Source of the DNA: Propionibacteriaceae bacterium
GTDB taxonomy: Bacteria > Actinomycetota > Actinomycetes > Propionibacteriales > Propionibacteriaceae
DNA length: 64,000 nucleotides
NCBI GenBank assembly: GCA_031285845.1
Contig: JAITVK010000002.1
Coordinates: 62,001 to 126,000 of the forward strand
Reading direction: 5' to 3'
Position 1 is the first letter of the stretch. Each line of letters begins with the position of its first letter. Position numbers and translations under genes: made by a program. Below the pieces are notes generated by a model. That model did not search any database. It saw nothing but the letters and a program-made list of their open reading frames with translations, and was not told the origin of the DNA. Positions 32,275-41,371 of the stretch are shown here, in pieces.

Positions 32275-33171
32275 TTACTTCAGACCGGACATGGTGAAAC
32301 CTTGGACGATGTGTCGCTGGCAGATGGCGAAGACGACGAGGATCGGCAACACCATCACCGAGGCGGCGGCCATCTTCAGCGACGGGTTGGTCGCGAGTTG
32401 TTTGTTGAGCAGTGAAAGTCCCACGGACAAGGTGTAGTACTTCTGTTCGCTGGCGATGATCAACGGCCACAGGAAGCTGTTCCATCCCGAGATGAAGGTC
32501 AGCACCGCCTGCACGGCCAAGATGGGCTTCGACATCGGCAACACGATCTGCCAGGCGATTCTGAATTCACTGGCGCCATCCAGTCGGGCGGCTTCCAGCA
32601 TCGCGGTCGGAATCGTCGACATGAATTGGCGGAACAGGAAGATTCCGAACCCGCTGACCAGTGTCGGAAGCGCGATACCGACCAGCGTGTTGGTCAGATT
32701 CAAGCCGTTCAAAATCAGGTACGTCGGGATCATCGTCACCTGGACGGGAATCATCAACGTGGCCAGGACGCAGAAGAACAGGATGTTCTTGCCTTTGAAC
32801 TCGAATTTCGCGAAGGCGTACCCGGCCATCGCCATGAAGATCAGCCCAACGCCACCGATCAACACCACGATGACCGTGTTGATCAGGTAGCGCGTGAAAT
32901 CCAGTTCGGTGAACAGGCGGGCGAAGTATTCGAAGGTCGGTTGTTGGGAGACGAGCAGCGGGGGGTACGCGATCGCTTCTCGTTGGGTTTTGACCGAGCC
33001 GAGGAGCATCCAGATCAGAGGGAACGCAGTGGTCAGCGCGCCGAGCGTCAAAGCCACAGCGATCATGACACGCAAGCCGCGGGCCGCGCGTCGTGCGCTG
33101 TGACCCGAACGCTGTGCGTCGCGGGCCCAACGTCGGGAATGTGGGGCCCCGGTTTTCTCAGACGTCATCAT
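32275..33171 (-). CDS. Sugar ABC transporter permease, MalG type (importer 4)
   Basis: 298 residues with a basic N-terminal tail, six predicted membrane helices and EAA loop EAARLDGASEFRIAWQIVLP. It overlaps the end of the MalF-type gene by 14 bp; GAAGGGC precedes tandem ATGs at 33171 and 33168. It forms the channel with the MalF-type partner. No ATPase in the operon. Confidence 0.92.
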   Translation of the reverse strand: MMTSEKTGAPHSRRWARDAQRSGHSARRAARGLRVMIAVALTLGALTTAFPLIWMLLGSVKTQREAIAYPPLLVSQQPTFEYFARLFTELDFTRYLINTVIVVLIGGVGLIFMAMAGYAFAKFEFKGKNILFFCVLATLMIPVQVTMIPTYLILNGLNLTNTLVGIALPTLVSGFGIFLFRQFMSTIPTAMLEAARLDGASEFRIAWQIVLPMSKPILAVQAVLTFISGWNSFLWPLIIASEQKYYTLSVGLSLLNKQLATNPSLKMAAASVMVLPILVVFAICQRHIVQGFTMSGLK

Positions 33172-34036
33172 CTTTGCCCTTCACACGCAGTTGGAGCACC
33201 GTCACAGCGGCGATGACGGCTAGGAGGATCAAGGAGCCGGCGGAGGCATACCCGAATTGGTTGAGCCGGATGCCGTGCTTGTAGAGGAAGATCGACGCCG
33301 ATGTGGTGGCGCCGAGCGGACCGCCGTCGGTCAAGACGAACGGCTCGTCAAAGAATTGGAGCCAGGCGATCATCGTGGTGACGGTGACGAAGAACAGCGC
33401 GAACCGCAGCAACGGAATGACGATCGACACTGTTGTGCGCCACCGTCCAGCGCCGTCGATGGCGGCGGCTTCGCGATATTCCTGGGGGATGCCCTGGAGG
33501 GCGGCCAGGAAGATGATGATGTTCAGGCCGGTGCCTCGCCAGATGGCGACCAGCGCGACCGAGAATTTGGCCAGCGCCGGGTCGGACAGCCACGGCAGCG
33601 GATCGGCGCCCAGCGAGGTGAGAATCCAGTTGAACAGACCGAACTGCGCGTTGTAGAGGTAGCCCCACACCAGCGAGATCGCCACGATGCCGGTGATCGC
33701 TGGGACGAAGTAGAACGACCGCAACACTTTCATGAATCGTCCGTTGGACGAGTTCAGGGCCAGCGCCACCCCGAGCGAACAGATCACGATCGCTGGGACG
33801 CCGAACACGACGAACAAGCCGGTGTTGGCCAGGGCCTTCCAGAAGTCTGGGTCATGGAATAGGTTGGCGTAGTTATCAAATCCGACAAAAGCGACCTTGC
33901 TCATGTCAGCCAATCCGACCACATCCAAATCGGTGAAACTGACCACCGCTGCCACGAGGATGGGGAAGATGCCGAATGTCATCAGCAGGATGACAGCCGG
34001 TGCGGCCAGAATGTAGGGCACCGCGCGTTGCTTCAT
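33158..34036 (-). CDS. Sugar ABC transporter permease, MalF type (importer 4)
   Basis: 292 residues. The short N-terminus runs straight into the first helix (YILAAPAVILLMTFGIFPIL). EAA loop: EAAAIDGAGRWRTTVSIVIP. ATG 34036 is chosen because AAAGGAG ends five bases before it; the in-frame TTG at 34051 is part of that Shine-Dalgarno region. A 13-bp perfect hairpin (34061-34100) separates it from the binding-protein gene. Confidence 0.92.
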   Translation of the reverse strand: MKQRAVPYILAAPAVILLMTFGIFPILVAAVVSFTDLDVVGLADMSKVAFVGFDNYANLFHDPDFWKALANTGLFVVFGVPAIVICSLGVALALNSSNGRFMKVLRSFYFVPAITGIVAISLVWGYLYNAQFGLFNWILTSLGADPLPWLSDPALAKFSVALVAIWRGTGLNIIIFLAALQGIPQEYREAAAIDGAGRWRTTVSIVIPLLRFALFFVTVTTMIAWLQFFDEPFVLTDGGPLGATTSASIFLYKHGIRLNQFGYASAGSLILLAVIAAVTVLQLRVKGKDDDV

Positions 34037-34060
34037 CAGCGCTCCTTTCAACTGAGTTGA

Positions 34061-34100
34061 CTGGGGGGCGGGGCCAGTGCGTGGATTCCCCGCCCCCCAG
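34061..34100 (-). other. Perfect 13-bp hairpin between binding-protein and permease genes (importer 4)
   Basis: On the plus strand CTGGGGGGCGGGG (34061-34073) and CCCCGCCCCCCAG (34088-34100) are perfect complements around a 14-nt loop, directly after the binding-protein stop. Its position equals that of the hairpins in importers 1 and 3. Confidence 0.65.
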
Positions 34101-34113
34101 GCTTTGTCGGCCT

Positions 34114-35358
34114 TTACTTGGCCGAAGTGTCGGCGGTCTTCTTGTAGAGGTCAGCCAGGGCCGTCCCGCGGTCGGCTCCATTCAAAGCGATCGAGTTGAG
34201 CGCGTTGAGCAGTTCCTCACCGGTTCCGTGATCCCAGTTCGGGACCATTGGGATGACCTTGGAGCTCGCCAGTTGCTGGGCGTAGAGCTTGACCATGGGG
34301 TCGGAGGTGAAGGTGGAGTCATTGAGCGCGGCCTTGACGGTCGGAATCTCGCCCTGGATCTCGTACCACTTCAACTGGGTGGCCGGGTCAGACAGGAAGT
34401 TCGCCAGCTTGAGGGCGTTGTCTTTCTGCTTGGTGGTCGCCCAGATTCCCAGACTCGATCCGAGGAAGACCGAGGTCGACGACTGCGTGCCGGCCGGGAT
34501 CATCGCCACATTCCACTTGCCGTCCAATTCGGGGGCGGCGTCGCGGATCATCTTCGACAGGTACGGTCCCGAGATGAGCATCGGAGCCATGCCGGAGACG
34601 AAGCCCTGGGCCTGGTCGAAGTCGGCGTTCAGCGGAACAGAGCCGTCAGCGTAGAGACCGGTGTAGACGTCGACCATCTTGTTGAAGCCAGCCGAGTCGA
34701 AGTCGATGGTGCCTTTGGGGCCGACGATGTCGCCACCGTGGCTCCAGGTCATGCCGACCGGAAGGGTGGAGTCCCACTGCGGGATGTAGTAGCCGTACTG
34801 TCCGGCGCCGCGGTCAGCCAGGGTCTTGGCGTCCTTGCGCAGCTGCTCCCAGGTGGCCGGCGGCTTGGTGATGCCGGCTTCGCCGAGGATGTCGGAGCGG
34901 TAGTAGAGGATCCGGGTGTCAGCGACCCACGGGATCGACACGATGGAGCCGCCGACCGCGGTGGCCTGTCCGGCGACGGCGTCAGCGAAGTTGCTGGCCG
35001 CCAACCCTGGGTACGACCCCAGTTCGTTGTCCAGTTTCATCAGCGCGCCGGCGTCGGCGAATTGGCGCAGCTTGGTCAGACCGATCTGCAGGAGGTCGGG
35101 GCCTTTGCCGGAGGCGACCGCTGTGGTGAGCCGCTCGTCCACGGAGTCCCACGGAATGGCCGTCACGTTGACGGCGATCCCCGTCTCCTTGGTGAAGGGC
35201 TCGGTCAGCTTCTGGAAGTTGGCGCCCGAGTCGCCCATGATCCAGAAAGTCAGCGAGTTGTCAGTGCTCGTGGATGGCGTGGAAGCAGAGCAAGCCGCCA
35301 TCCCGAAGGTCAGGCTCGCAGACAGTACGCCTGTGACTAGGCGCGTCAGGTGTTTCAT
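34114..35358 (-). CDS. Sugar ABC transporter substrate-binding lipoprotein (importer 4)
   Basis: 414 residues. Signal MKHLTRLVTGVLSASLTFGM ends in the lipobox MAAC. The mature N-terminus LTFWIMGDSGANFQKLTEPF and the PWVADTRILYYRSDIL, GITKPPATWEQLRKDAKTLA segments are typical of family 1 sugar-binding proteins. AAGGAGA precedes ATG 35358. It lies 51 bp behind the GH1 beta-glucosidase, so GH1, binding protein, permeases, GH5 and ROK may form one transcription unit. The context suggests beta-glucosides or beta-gluco-oligosaccharides as ligand. Confidence 0.92.
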   Translation of the reverse strand: MKHLTRLVTGVLSASLTFGMAACSASTPSTSTDNSLTFWIMGDSGANFQKLTEPFTKETGIAVNVTAIPWDSVDERLTTAVASGKGPDLLQIGLTKLRQFADAGALMKLDNELGSYPGLAASNFADAVAGQATAVGGSIVSIPWVADTRILYYRSDILGEAGITKPPATWEQLRKDAKTLADRGAGQYGYYIPQWDSTLPVGMTWSHGGDIVGPKGTIDFDSAGFNKMVDVYTGLYADGSVPLNADFDQAQGFVSGMAPMLISGPYLSKMIRDAAPELDGKWNVAMIPAGTQSSTSVFLGSSLGIWATTKQKDNALKLANFLSDPATQLKWYEIQGEIPTVKAALNDSTFTSDPMVKLYAQQLASSKVIPMVPNWDHGTGEELLNALNSIALNGADRGTALADLYKKTADTSAK

Positions 35359-35409
35359 GATGTGTCTCCTTATTCATCATTGTCAATAGAGAGTGGGTTT
35401 TCACCCGTG

Positions 35410-36807
35410 TTATTTGGTGGACAGATCGGCATGCGCCGCGATTTCGCGACTGAACCAGTGGGCGCTGAGCTTGGGAATCCGGGTCTGCGTACGATAGTCG
35501 ACGTAGATCAGGCCGAAGCGTTTCTCGTACCCCATCGCCCATTCTTCGTTGTCGAACGTGCTCCAGACGTAATACCCCTGGAGGTTCACCCCCGAGGCGA
35601 GAGCGCGCGCGGCCGCGTCGAAGTAGCCGCGCAAGTAGGCGACGCGTTCGGTGTCGACGACCATCCCATCGGGATCGACGTAGTCGTGGTAGCTGGCGCC
35701 TGACTCGGTGATGAAGATCGGCAACGTGGTGTATTCGCGGGAGACCCGTCCCAGGATGGCTTCCAGCGATTCGGGAAGCACAGACCATCCGAACGACGTG
35801 GTGGCCGGTTCCGCGTGGCGCTCGATCCACCCCTTCGGGTTCGACGGGTCGTTCGAGGCGATCATCCGGTGGTAGTGGTTGATCCCGACGAAGTCGGTGT
35901 CACAAGCGATGATGTCGAGGTCGCCCGGCTGGATGTGCTGGCTCAGCTCAGGGTAGACCGCCAAGACGTCGTCGCCGTACGCTCCGGTGTAGAACGGGTC
36001 GAGGAAGAGTTTGTTGCTGGAGGCGTCGAGCCGTCCGGCCGCCGCGATGTCGGCTGGATCATTCGAAGCCGGGACGACGTCGGTGATGACATTGGTCACA
36101 CCGAGCCGGATGTGGGGCGCCACTTGACGCATCGCGGCCACGGCGAGCCCGTGCGCGAGGCAGACATGGTGGGCGGCAGCGGCCGCGTCAGCCATGCAGT
36201 GGCGACCGGGGGCGTGTTCGCCTTTGCCGTAGCCGAGGATCGAGATGCACCACGGCTCGTTGATCGTGACCCATTCATGAGCCAGATCGGCGAACGCTTC
36301 CGCTGCGAGGCGGGCGTACTGTTCGAACAGGTAGGCCGTGTTCCGGTTGGGCCAGCCGCCTTCGTCTTCCAAGACCTGCGGCAGATCCCAGTGGTAAAGG
36401 GTCACCAAGGGGGCGATGCCACGGTCGAGCAGGCCCTGCAACTGGGCGCGGTAGAACTCGACGGCGACCGGGTTGAGGGGGCCTCGACCACTGGGCTGGA
36501 GGCGCGCCCATGACAGGGAGAACCGGTAGTGCTTGATGCCGAGCTCGGCCATCAGGTCGAAGTCGGCTTCCCAGCGGTGGTAGTGGTCACAGGCGATGTC
36601 ACCGGTGTCGCCGTGGAAAATGAGTCCGGGCGTATGGGCGTATCGATCCCAGATGCTCTCGCCTCGGCCGCCTTCCTTGACGGCTCCTTCGATCTGATAA
36701 GCGGCGGTGGCCGTGCCGAAGCGGAACTCGGGTGGGAAGGTGGATAACAGGGTGCAGGACGCTTCGGCGTCGAGCCGATCGACCAGCGGTTCAGGGGTGT
36801 CTATCAC
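35410..36807 (-). CDS. Beta-glucosidase, GH1
   Basis: 465 residues. GH1 signatures: FPPEFRFGTATAAYQIEGAV near the N-terminus, YHWDLPQ, acid/base E184 in WVTINEPWC and nucleophile E368 in PIFITESGASYHD; the N-terminal TAAYQIEGA binds the -1 sugar. No signal peptide, so it hydrolyses imported beta-glucosides in the cytoplasm. GTG 36807 is preceded by GGAGG; a TTG farther upstream would begin inside the Shine-Dalgarno region. A good promoter (36843-36871) lies just upstream, and this is the first gene of the importer 4 cluster. Confidence 0.92.
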   Translation of the reverse strand: MIDTPEPLVDRLDAEASCTLLSTFPPEFRFGTATAAYQIEGAVKEGGRGESIWDRYAHTPGLIFHGDTGDIACDHYHRWEADFDLMAELGIKHYRFSLSWARLQPSGRGPLNPVAVEFYRAQLQGLLDRGIAPLVTLYHWDLPQVLEDEGGWPNRNTAYLFEQYARLAAEAFADLAHEWVTINEPWCISILGYGKGEHAPGRHCMADAAAAAHHVCLAHGLAVAAMRQVAPHIRLGVTNVITDVVPASNDPADIAAAGRLDASSNKLFLDPFYTGAYGDDVLAVYPELSQHIQPGDLDIIACDTDFVGINHYHRMIASNDPSNPKGWIERHAEPATTSFGWSVLPESLEAILGRVSREYTTLPIFITESGASYHDYVDPDGMVVDTERVAYLRGYFDAAARALASGVNLQGYYVWSTFDNEEWAMGYEKRFGLIYVDYRTQTRIPKLSAHWFSREIAAHADLSTK

Positions 36808-36842
36808 AGGACCTCCATGTCTCAATTCTTAATCTACGGCAT

Positions 36843-36871
36843 AGACTAACCTTTGGAAAAACCACTGTCAA
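36843..36871 (-). promoter_or_regulatory. Sigma70-type promoter of the GH1/importer 4 operon
   Basis: On the minus strand TTGACA (36866-36871) is followed after exactly 17 bp by TAGTCT (36843-36848). The expected start is near 36836, giving a leader of about 30 nt with GGAGG before GTG 36807. Confidence 0.65.
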
Positions 36872-37139
36872 ACGACGATTTTTGCGGGCTATCTTGGGGA
36901 TTTGTCGAGGATTCGATCGAGAGACCTAGCTTAAAAAACTTCGATTGTCCGGCCATGTCGGCCGTGCCAGGAGCGTGTCGCGTACGGTCTGGGGAGCCGG
37001 GGAGGCTCAATCAGCGGGTGATGACCAAGGCCGCTTGGTCGTCTGTCAGAGGTCGTCATCACCTGCCTGATCAGCAGTCCCGGTGGTCGCCGAGTCGGCT
37101 TCGGCGGAACGGACGCAATCGGCGCATGGTGGGACCAGT
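36872..37139. other. Intergenic region between GH36 and GH1 genes
   Basis: No gene is supported. The left part is AT-richer and upstream of the GH1 promoter; the rest shows no repeat or clear terminator. Confidence 0.4.
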
Positions 37140-39512
37140 TCAACGGGTGATGGCCGGAGCTACTCCATCGCCCTGGCGGGTCGTGAGATACAGGTTCGAA
37201 CCGAAGTCGCTGAGCAGACGGGTCTGGGGATTGTAGCCGGTTCCCATGAACTGGTTGTTCAGCCAGATTCCGTCGGTCAACAGCGCGCCGTACGCCTCGT
37301 ACTGTTCGACACAGTCGATGAGTCGATGGCGGCGGGTGACGGTCCGCAGGATCACCCCATCGGGGTTGAGCTGGATGGGCGCGATGTGTTTCACCAGCCC
37401 GCCGAAGCGGGAGATGAACAGCGATTGGGGCCGCGTGGCCACGCTGTAGCGCCCCGCGGCCTCCAACCCGTCGATGACGAGTTGGTCTGGGCCTTCACTG
37501 GCCTGGGACAAGGTCTGGAACAATCCAGTGATCGCTTCGGACCCGTCTGTTGCGACCATCGTCCACACCACTTTGTTCGGTTTCGCTCCCGCGCCACGGG
37601 TTGTGCGGTGATGGTGACCGTACTGCAAGGTCTGACGATGCTGGATGTAGAAGGCGATTTGTTCGCGGATCTCTTTGCGTTCGATCGGGCTGAGATGATC
37701 CAGATCGAGTTCGTACCCCAGGCAACCGAAGGCGGCGACGTTGAATCGCGTGGTCAGCGGTGTGTCGCGCAGGGTCTGCTGATGAGGCGACTCGCTGACA
37801 TGCGCACCCATCGTCGATGGCGGGTAGAGCAGGCTCAATCCGCCCTGGATGCGCAGCCGTTCGATCGGATCGGTGTCGTCCGAACTCCAAATCTGTGGCG
37901 AAAAGCAGAGCATGCCCAAGTCGAAGCGGTTGCCGCCCGACGCGCAGGATTCGAGCAGGATGTGTGGCCGTGGGCTGAAGATGCGCCGCAGGACATCGTA
38001 GAGACCGAGCATGTAGCGATGGGCGAACTCGCCTTGGTGGGCCAGTGTCGGGGAGAAGGTGTCGGAGATTGGCCGATTCATATCCCATTTGACGTAGTCA
38101 GCCTTGGTGTCGTCTAAGACGCGAGAGATGTTGTCGACCAGGTGGTCTCTCACTTCGGGCCGGGTCAGGTCGAGCAGCAGTTGGTGACGTCCCAGCCGGG
38201 GCGTACGTCCCGGTGTGGTCACCGCCCAGTCGGGGTGTGCGCGGTAAAGATCCGAGTCGGGGTTGACCATCTCGGGCTCCATCCAGAGCCCGAAGGTGAG
38301 TCCGAGCGCTCGGATCCGGTCGGCGAAACTGCCTAGTCCTTGAGGGAATTTCCGGCGGTTGATCGTGTAGTCGCCGAGCCCGGCTCGATCAGAATCGCGG
38401 GCTCCGAACCAGCCGTCGTCGAGGACGAAAGTCTCGGCTCCCAACTGTTTGGCTTGGCGGGCCAGGCTGAGCAGTCGGGCTTGAGTGAAGTCGAAGAAAG
38501 TCGCCTCCCAGTTGTTGTAGACCACTGGACGGGCGCGGCGACGCCAATCGCTGGAGACGACGTGGTCGTTGACGAAGTCATGGAAGTGGCGTGACGCCTC
38601 CCCGATCCCGGCGTTGGAGAACGTCATCACCGCTTGTGGGGTTTCGAACTCCGCCCCAGGTTCCAGAATCCATTCGAAGCCTTCGGGATTGATGCCGGTC
38701 TCGATTCGAACCAAGTCATGGGTGCTCCGCTCAATCACGGAGGCGTGATTGCCGGAGTAGACCAGATTGAAGCCGTACGCCCGCCCGTGATCCTCGGTGG
38801 CCTCCCCTTCGACCAGCATGAAGCCGGGGTTGTGACGGTTGGATGAGATTCCCGTGGTCGACGAGTTGACCACCATGGCCTGGGTGAGGCGCTGATCGAC
38901 CAGGTGGCTCTCTTTGATCCAGGCTCCCGCGAGGGTCAGAAGTCGGAAGTCTTGGTCGGGCAGATCCACCATCATCGACGCGACACCGTTCAGCCGGATC
39001 GGGGCCACACCGAGGTTACGAATCGTGGCGCGTCGCGCGATCACGTCGGTGGCCGCGAAGACCGTGTAATCCAAGGTCAGTTCCACCTCGGCGACGTCGT
39101 CGACCAACTCGACCCGCAGCGTGTCGACTTGGTCGTCGCCTCCATGGGCGGTCGGCAACAGCGGCGAGGTCATTGGCCCGGTCAGAATCTCGTGACTGGA
39201 GTAGTGGAAGTCTGACACGGTCGCTCCACGGTCGCAGACCAGGTCGATCGGTGAGTGCCGATAGTCGCCACAGCCACTGCCCGACCATTCCAGACAGATC
39301 GTGTCCAAGGCGTAGAGCGGATCGGTCGGATCGTACTCCACGTTGGTCCCGATTTGAGCAGTACGTTTGACCCCGAGCGTGGCCACCGATTGGTCGGATG
39401 GCAGGCGTGGGCCGTAATGCAGGTGTTCGAGATGTCCGAACTGGGCGACCCTGAACCAGTAGCTGGTGTTCGCTGTGGCGAGCTGAAACACCTGCTGGTC
39501 GACGGTGATCAT
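37140..39512 (-). CDS. Alpha-galactosidase, GH36
   Basis: 790 residues, normal for GH36. An N-terminal beta-sandwich (about 1-320) with LEHLHYGPRL and LDTICLEWSGSG precedes the barrel. VVYNNWEATFFDF, ETFVLDDGWFGARDSDRAGL, the nucleophile Asp in DYVKWDMNRPISD (about residue 475) and CASGGNRFDLGML with IWSSDDTDPIERLRIQ (acid/base Asp) are diagnostic. It releases alpha-galactose from melibiose, raffinose or stachyose; no signal peptide, so it acts in the cytoplasm. ATG 39512 overlaps the GH13 stop (ATGA), giving a co-translated pair. It lies in the MarR-GH13-GH36 operon. Confidence 0.93.
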   Translation of the reverse strand: MITVDQQVFQLATANTSYWFRVAQFGHLEHLHYGPRLPSDQSVATLGVKRTAQIGTNVEYDPTDPLYALDTICLEWSGSGCGDYRHSPIDLVCDRGATVSDFHYSSHEILTGPMTSPLLPTAHGGDDQVDTLRVELVDDVAEVELTLDYTVFAATDVIARRATIRNLGVAPIRLNGVASMMVDLPDQDFRLLTLAGAWIKESHLVDQRLTQAMVVNSSTTGISSNRHNPGFMLVEGEATEDHGRAYGFNLVYSGNHASVIERSTHDLVRIETGINPEGFEWILEPGAEFETPQAVMTFSNAGIGEASRHFHDFVNDHVVSSDWRRRARPVVYNNWEATFFDFTQARLLSLARQAKQLGAETFVLDDGWFGARDSDRAGLGDYTINRRKFPQGLGSFADRIRALGLTFGLWMEPEMVNPDSDLYRAHPDWAVTTPGRTPRLGRHQLLLDLTRPEVRDHLVDNISRVLDDTKADYVKWDMNRPISDTFSPTLAHQGEFAHRYMLGLYDVLRRIFSPRPHILLESCASGGNRFDLGMLCFSPQIWSSDDTDPIERLRIQGGLSLLYPPSTMGAHVSESPHQQTLRDTPLTTRFNVAAFGCLGYELDLDHLSPIERKEIREQIAFYIQHRQTLQYGHHHRTTRGAGAKPNKVVWTMVATDGSEAITGLFQTLSQASEGPDQLVIDGLEAAGRYSVATRPQSLFISRFGGLVKHIAPIQLNPDGVILRTVTRRHRLIDCVEQYEAYGALLTDGIWLNNQFMGTGYNPQTRLLSDFGSNLYLTTRQGDGVAPAITR

Positions 39513-41362
39513 GACGGGTCCTCGTCCACACTGACCTCGTCGCCATGCCACGGGCGAGCCTCGACTTCACGAACGAGGACAGCCTCCCACGGCTCCAAGA
39601 TTCCGTTCAGTTCGTGTCGGCCAGTGTTCGACGCCACGATCATCGGCGGGCGTACTCCTGTGGTCGTGATTGTGGGATGGGCCACGATCGCAGACAGCAG
39701 CCAGGGTCGTTTGAGACGCTGCGGCTGGTCAGACAGGTTGACCCACACGGTGTACGTCGCTGGTGGGTTCGGGGAGCCATCCTTCGCGGCCTCGGCGTTC
39801 GTCTGAACGGCCGGGCCGCCCACGACCGCCGGAGTCCGACGATAGGCCATGACGTGACGGTCGGCCCAGATCGGTTCGAAACCGCCTTCGCGCAGAGTCG
39901 GGGATGTGGCGCGCAGACGAATGAGTCGACGATAGAAATTGAGCACGGAACGCGGGTCGTCGGTCTGTTTGGCGTAGTTGAGCCACGACGCGTTCGAGTT
40001 GACGCCCAGCCAAGGCGTACCGGTGGTGAAGCCGCCGTTCGGGCCAGAATCCCACTGCATCGGGGTCCGAGCGTTGTCACGCGACGCCGTACGAATCAGG
40101 TACCACCGTAGGGCCTGCGGCACGTGATACCGCTGCAACAGCGTGTCCATGTTGCGCGACTCGACGTCGTCGAGCTGGTCGATTCTGGTGACATCGAAGT
40201 TCGTCATCCCGATCTCTTGGCCCTGGTAGATGAATGGCGTCCCGCGCAGTGTCAACTGGATCAGCGCCAAGGCCATCGCGCTGCGTTTCCAGTAGCGCTT
40301 GTCATTCCCGTAGTGGGAGACGATTCGGGGTTGGTCGTGGTTCTCCCAATAGGCCGCGTTCCACAGCTCGGATTGCTGCCATCGGGTCAGCCGGTTCAAC
40401 AACTCGGCGGCGGAGAACGGCTTGGGGACGTACTTCGCGATCACCCGATCCACTTCGAGATGGTCGAAATAGAACACCATGTCCAGCTCGTGGCGTTCCG
40501 GAGCGGTCAGGTCTCGAGCTTCTTGCGGTGTCACCATGACGGCCTCGCCGATCGTGAACGCGTGGTAGGGTTGGAGCACGTCGCGGCGCAGCTCGGCCAA
40601 AATGGCGTGAGTTCCCGGCTGCGCTTTGTAATGCTCCAGCCCGCGGATCGGCCCAGTTTCCCCGTCGTCGAGCGAGGTCTTGTAGAGCAGGGAGATGACG
40701 TCGCAGCGGAATCCGGCCACTCCACGGTCGAGCCAGAAGCGCAGAATCTGCTTGATCTCCTCGATCACGGCACGGTTGTGATAGTTGAGGTCGGGTTGGC
40801 GCTTGTCGAACAGGTGAAGGTAGAACTCTTGACGCTCCTCGTCCCATTCCCAAGCCGGGCCCATGAAGAATCCGGTCCAGTTGTTGGGCGGAATCCGCTC
40901 GCCGTCGGGCGCGCTCGTTCCGCTCGCCTCGGTGTCGCCGGCTGAACCCGCCGTACGACCGGGACGCCAAATGTAATAGTCGTCGTACGGCGCGACGCGA
41001 CGGCGCGAGGCGCGGAACCACGGATGCTGTGACGAGGTGTGGTTGATCACCAAATCCATCACGATTCGGATGCCGCGCCGACCCGCCTCGGCGACGAGAC
41101 GATCGAAATCCGCCAAAGTTCCGTAGCGCGGATCGATGTCGCAGTAGTCAGCGATGTCGTAGCCATTGTCAGCGTCCGGAGATGGGTAGAGCGGTGACAA
41201 CCACAGCGCGGTGACCCCGAGTGCGGCGACGGCGTCCAATCGTGAGATGATCCCCTGAATGTCACCGATTCCGTCCCCGTTGGAATCTTGAAAACTACGC
41301 GGATAAATCTGATAAAAAACCGCGTCCATCCACCACGGATGCTGAGGGAGTGTGTGACTCAT
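39509..41362 (-). CDS. Oligo-1,6-glucosidase / alpha-glucosidase, GH13
   Basis: 617 residues. WWMDAVFYQIYPRSFQDSNG, GDIQGIISRLDAVAALGVTA, MDLVINHTSSQHPWF, nucleophile Asp in GFRCDVISLL, acid/base Glu in FTIGEAVMV and ENHDQPRIVSHYGND are the GH13 regions I-IV of alpha-glucosidases. A C-terminal beta-sandwich carries the end. No signal peptide. Cytoplasmic hydrolysis of isomaltose-, maltose- or sucrose-type alpha-glucosides is expected. It starts 9 bp after the MarR stop and overlaps the GH36 gene at its end. Confidence 0.92.
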   Translation of the reverse strand: MSHTLPQHPWWMDAVFYQIYPRSFQDSNGDGIGDIQGIISRLDAVAALGVTALWLSPLYPSPDADNGYDIADYCDIDPRYGTLADFDRLVAEAGRRGIRIVMDLVINHTSSQHPWFRASRRRVAPYDDYYIWRPGRTAGSAGDTEASGTSAPDGERIPPNNWTGFFMGPAWEWDEERQEFYLHLFDKRQPDLNYHNRAVIEEIKQILRFWLDRGVAGFRCDVISLLYKTSLDDGETGPIRGLEHYKAQPGTHAILAELRRDVLQPYHAFTIGEAVMVTPQEARDLTAPERHELDMVFYFDHLEVDRVIAKYVPKPFSAAELLNRLTRWQQSELWNAAYWENHDQPRIVSHYGNDKRYWKRSAMALALIQLTLRGTPFIYQGQEIGMTNFDVTRIDQLDDVESRNMDTLLQRYHVPQALRWYLIRTASRDNARTPMQWDSGPNGGFTTGTPWLGVNSNASWLNYAKQTDDPRSVLNFYRRLIRLRATSPTLREGGFEPIWADRHVMAYRRTPAVVGGPAVQTNAEAAKDGSPNPPATYTVWVNLSDQPQRLKRPWLLSAIVAHPTITTTGVRPPMIVASNTGRHELNGILEPWEAVLVREVEARPWHGDEVSVDEDPS

Positions 41363-41371
41363 GCCCCCAGT

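Noticed and set aside
34000-35340. 446-codon plus-strand open frame
   Set aside because: Lies antisense to the intact binding-protein gene 34114-35358; composition is Gly/Val/Arg-rich shadow protein.
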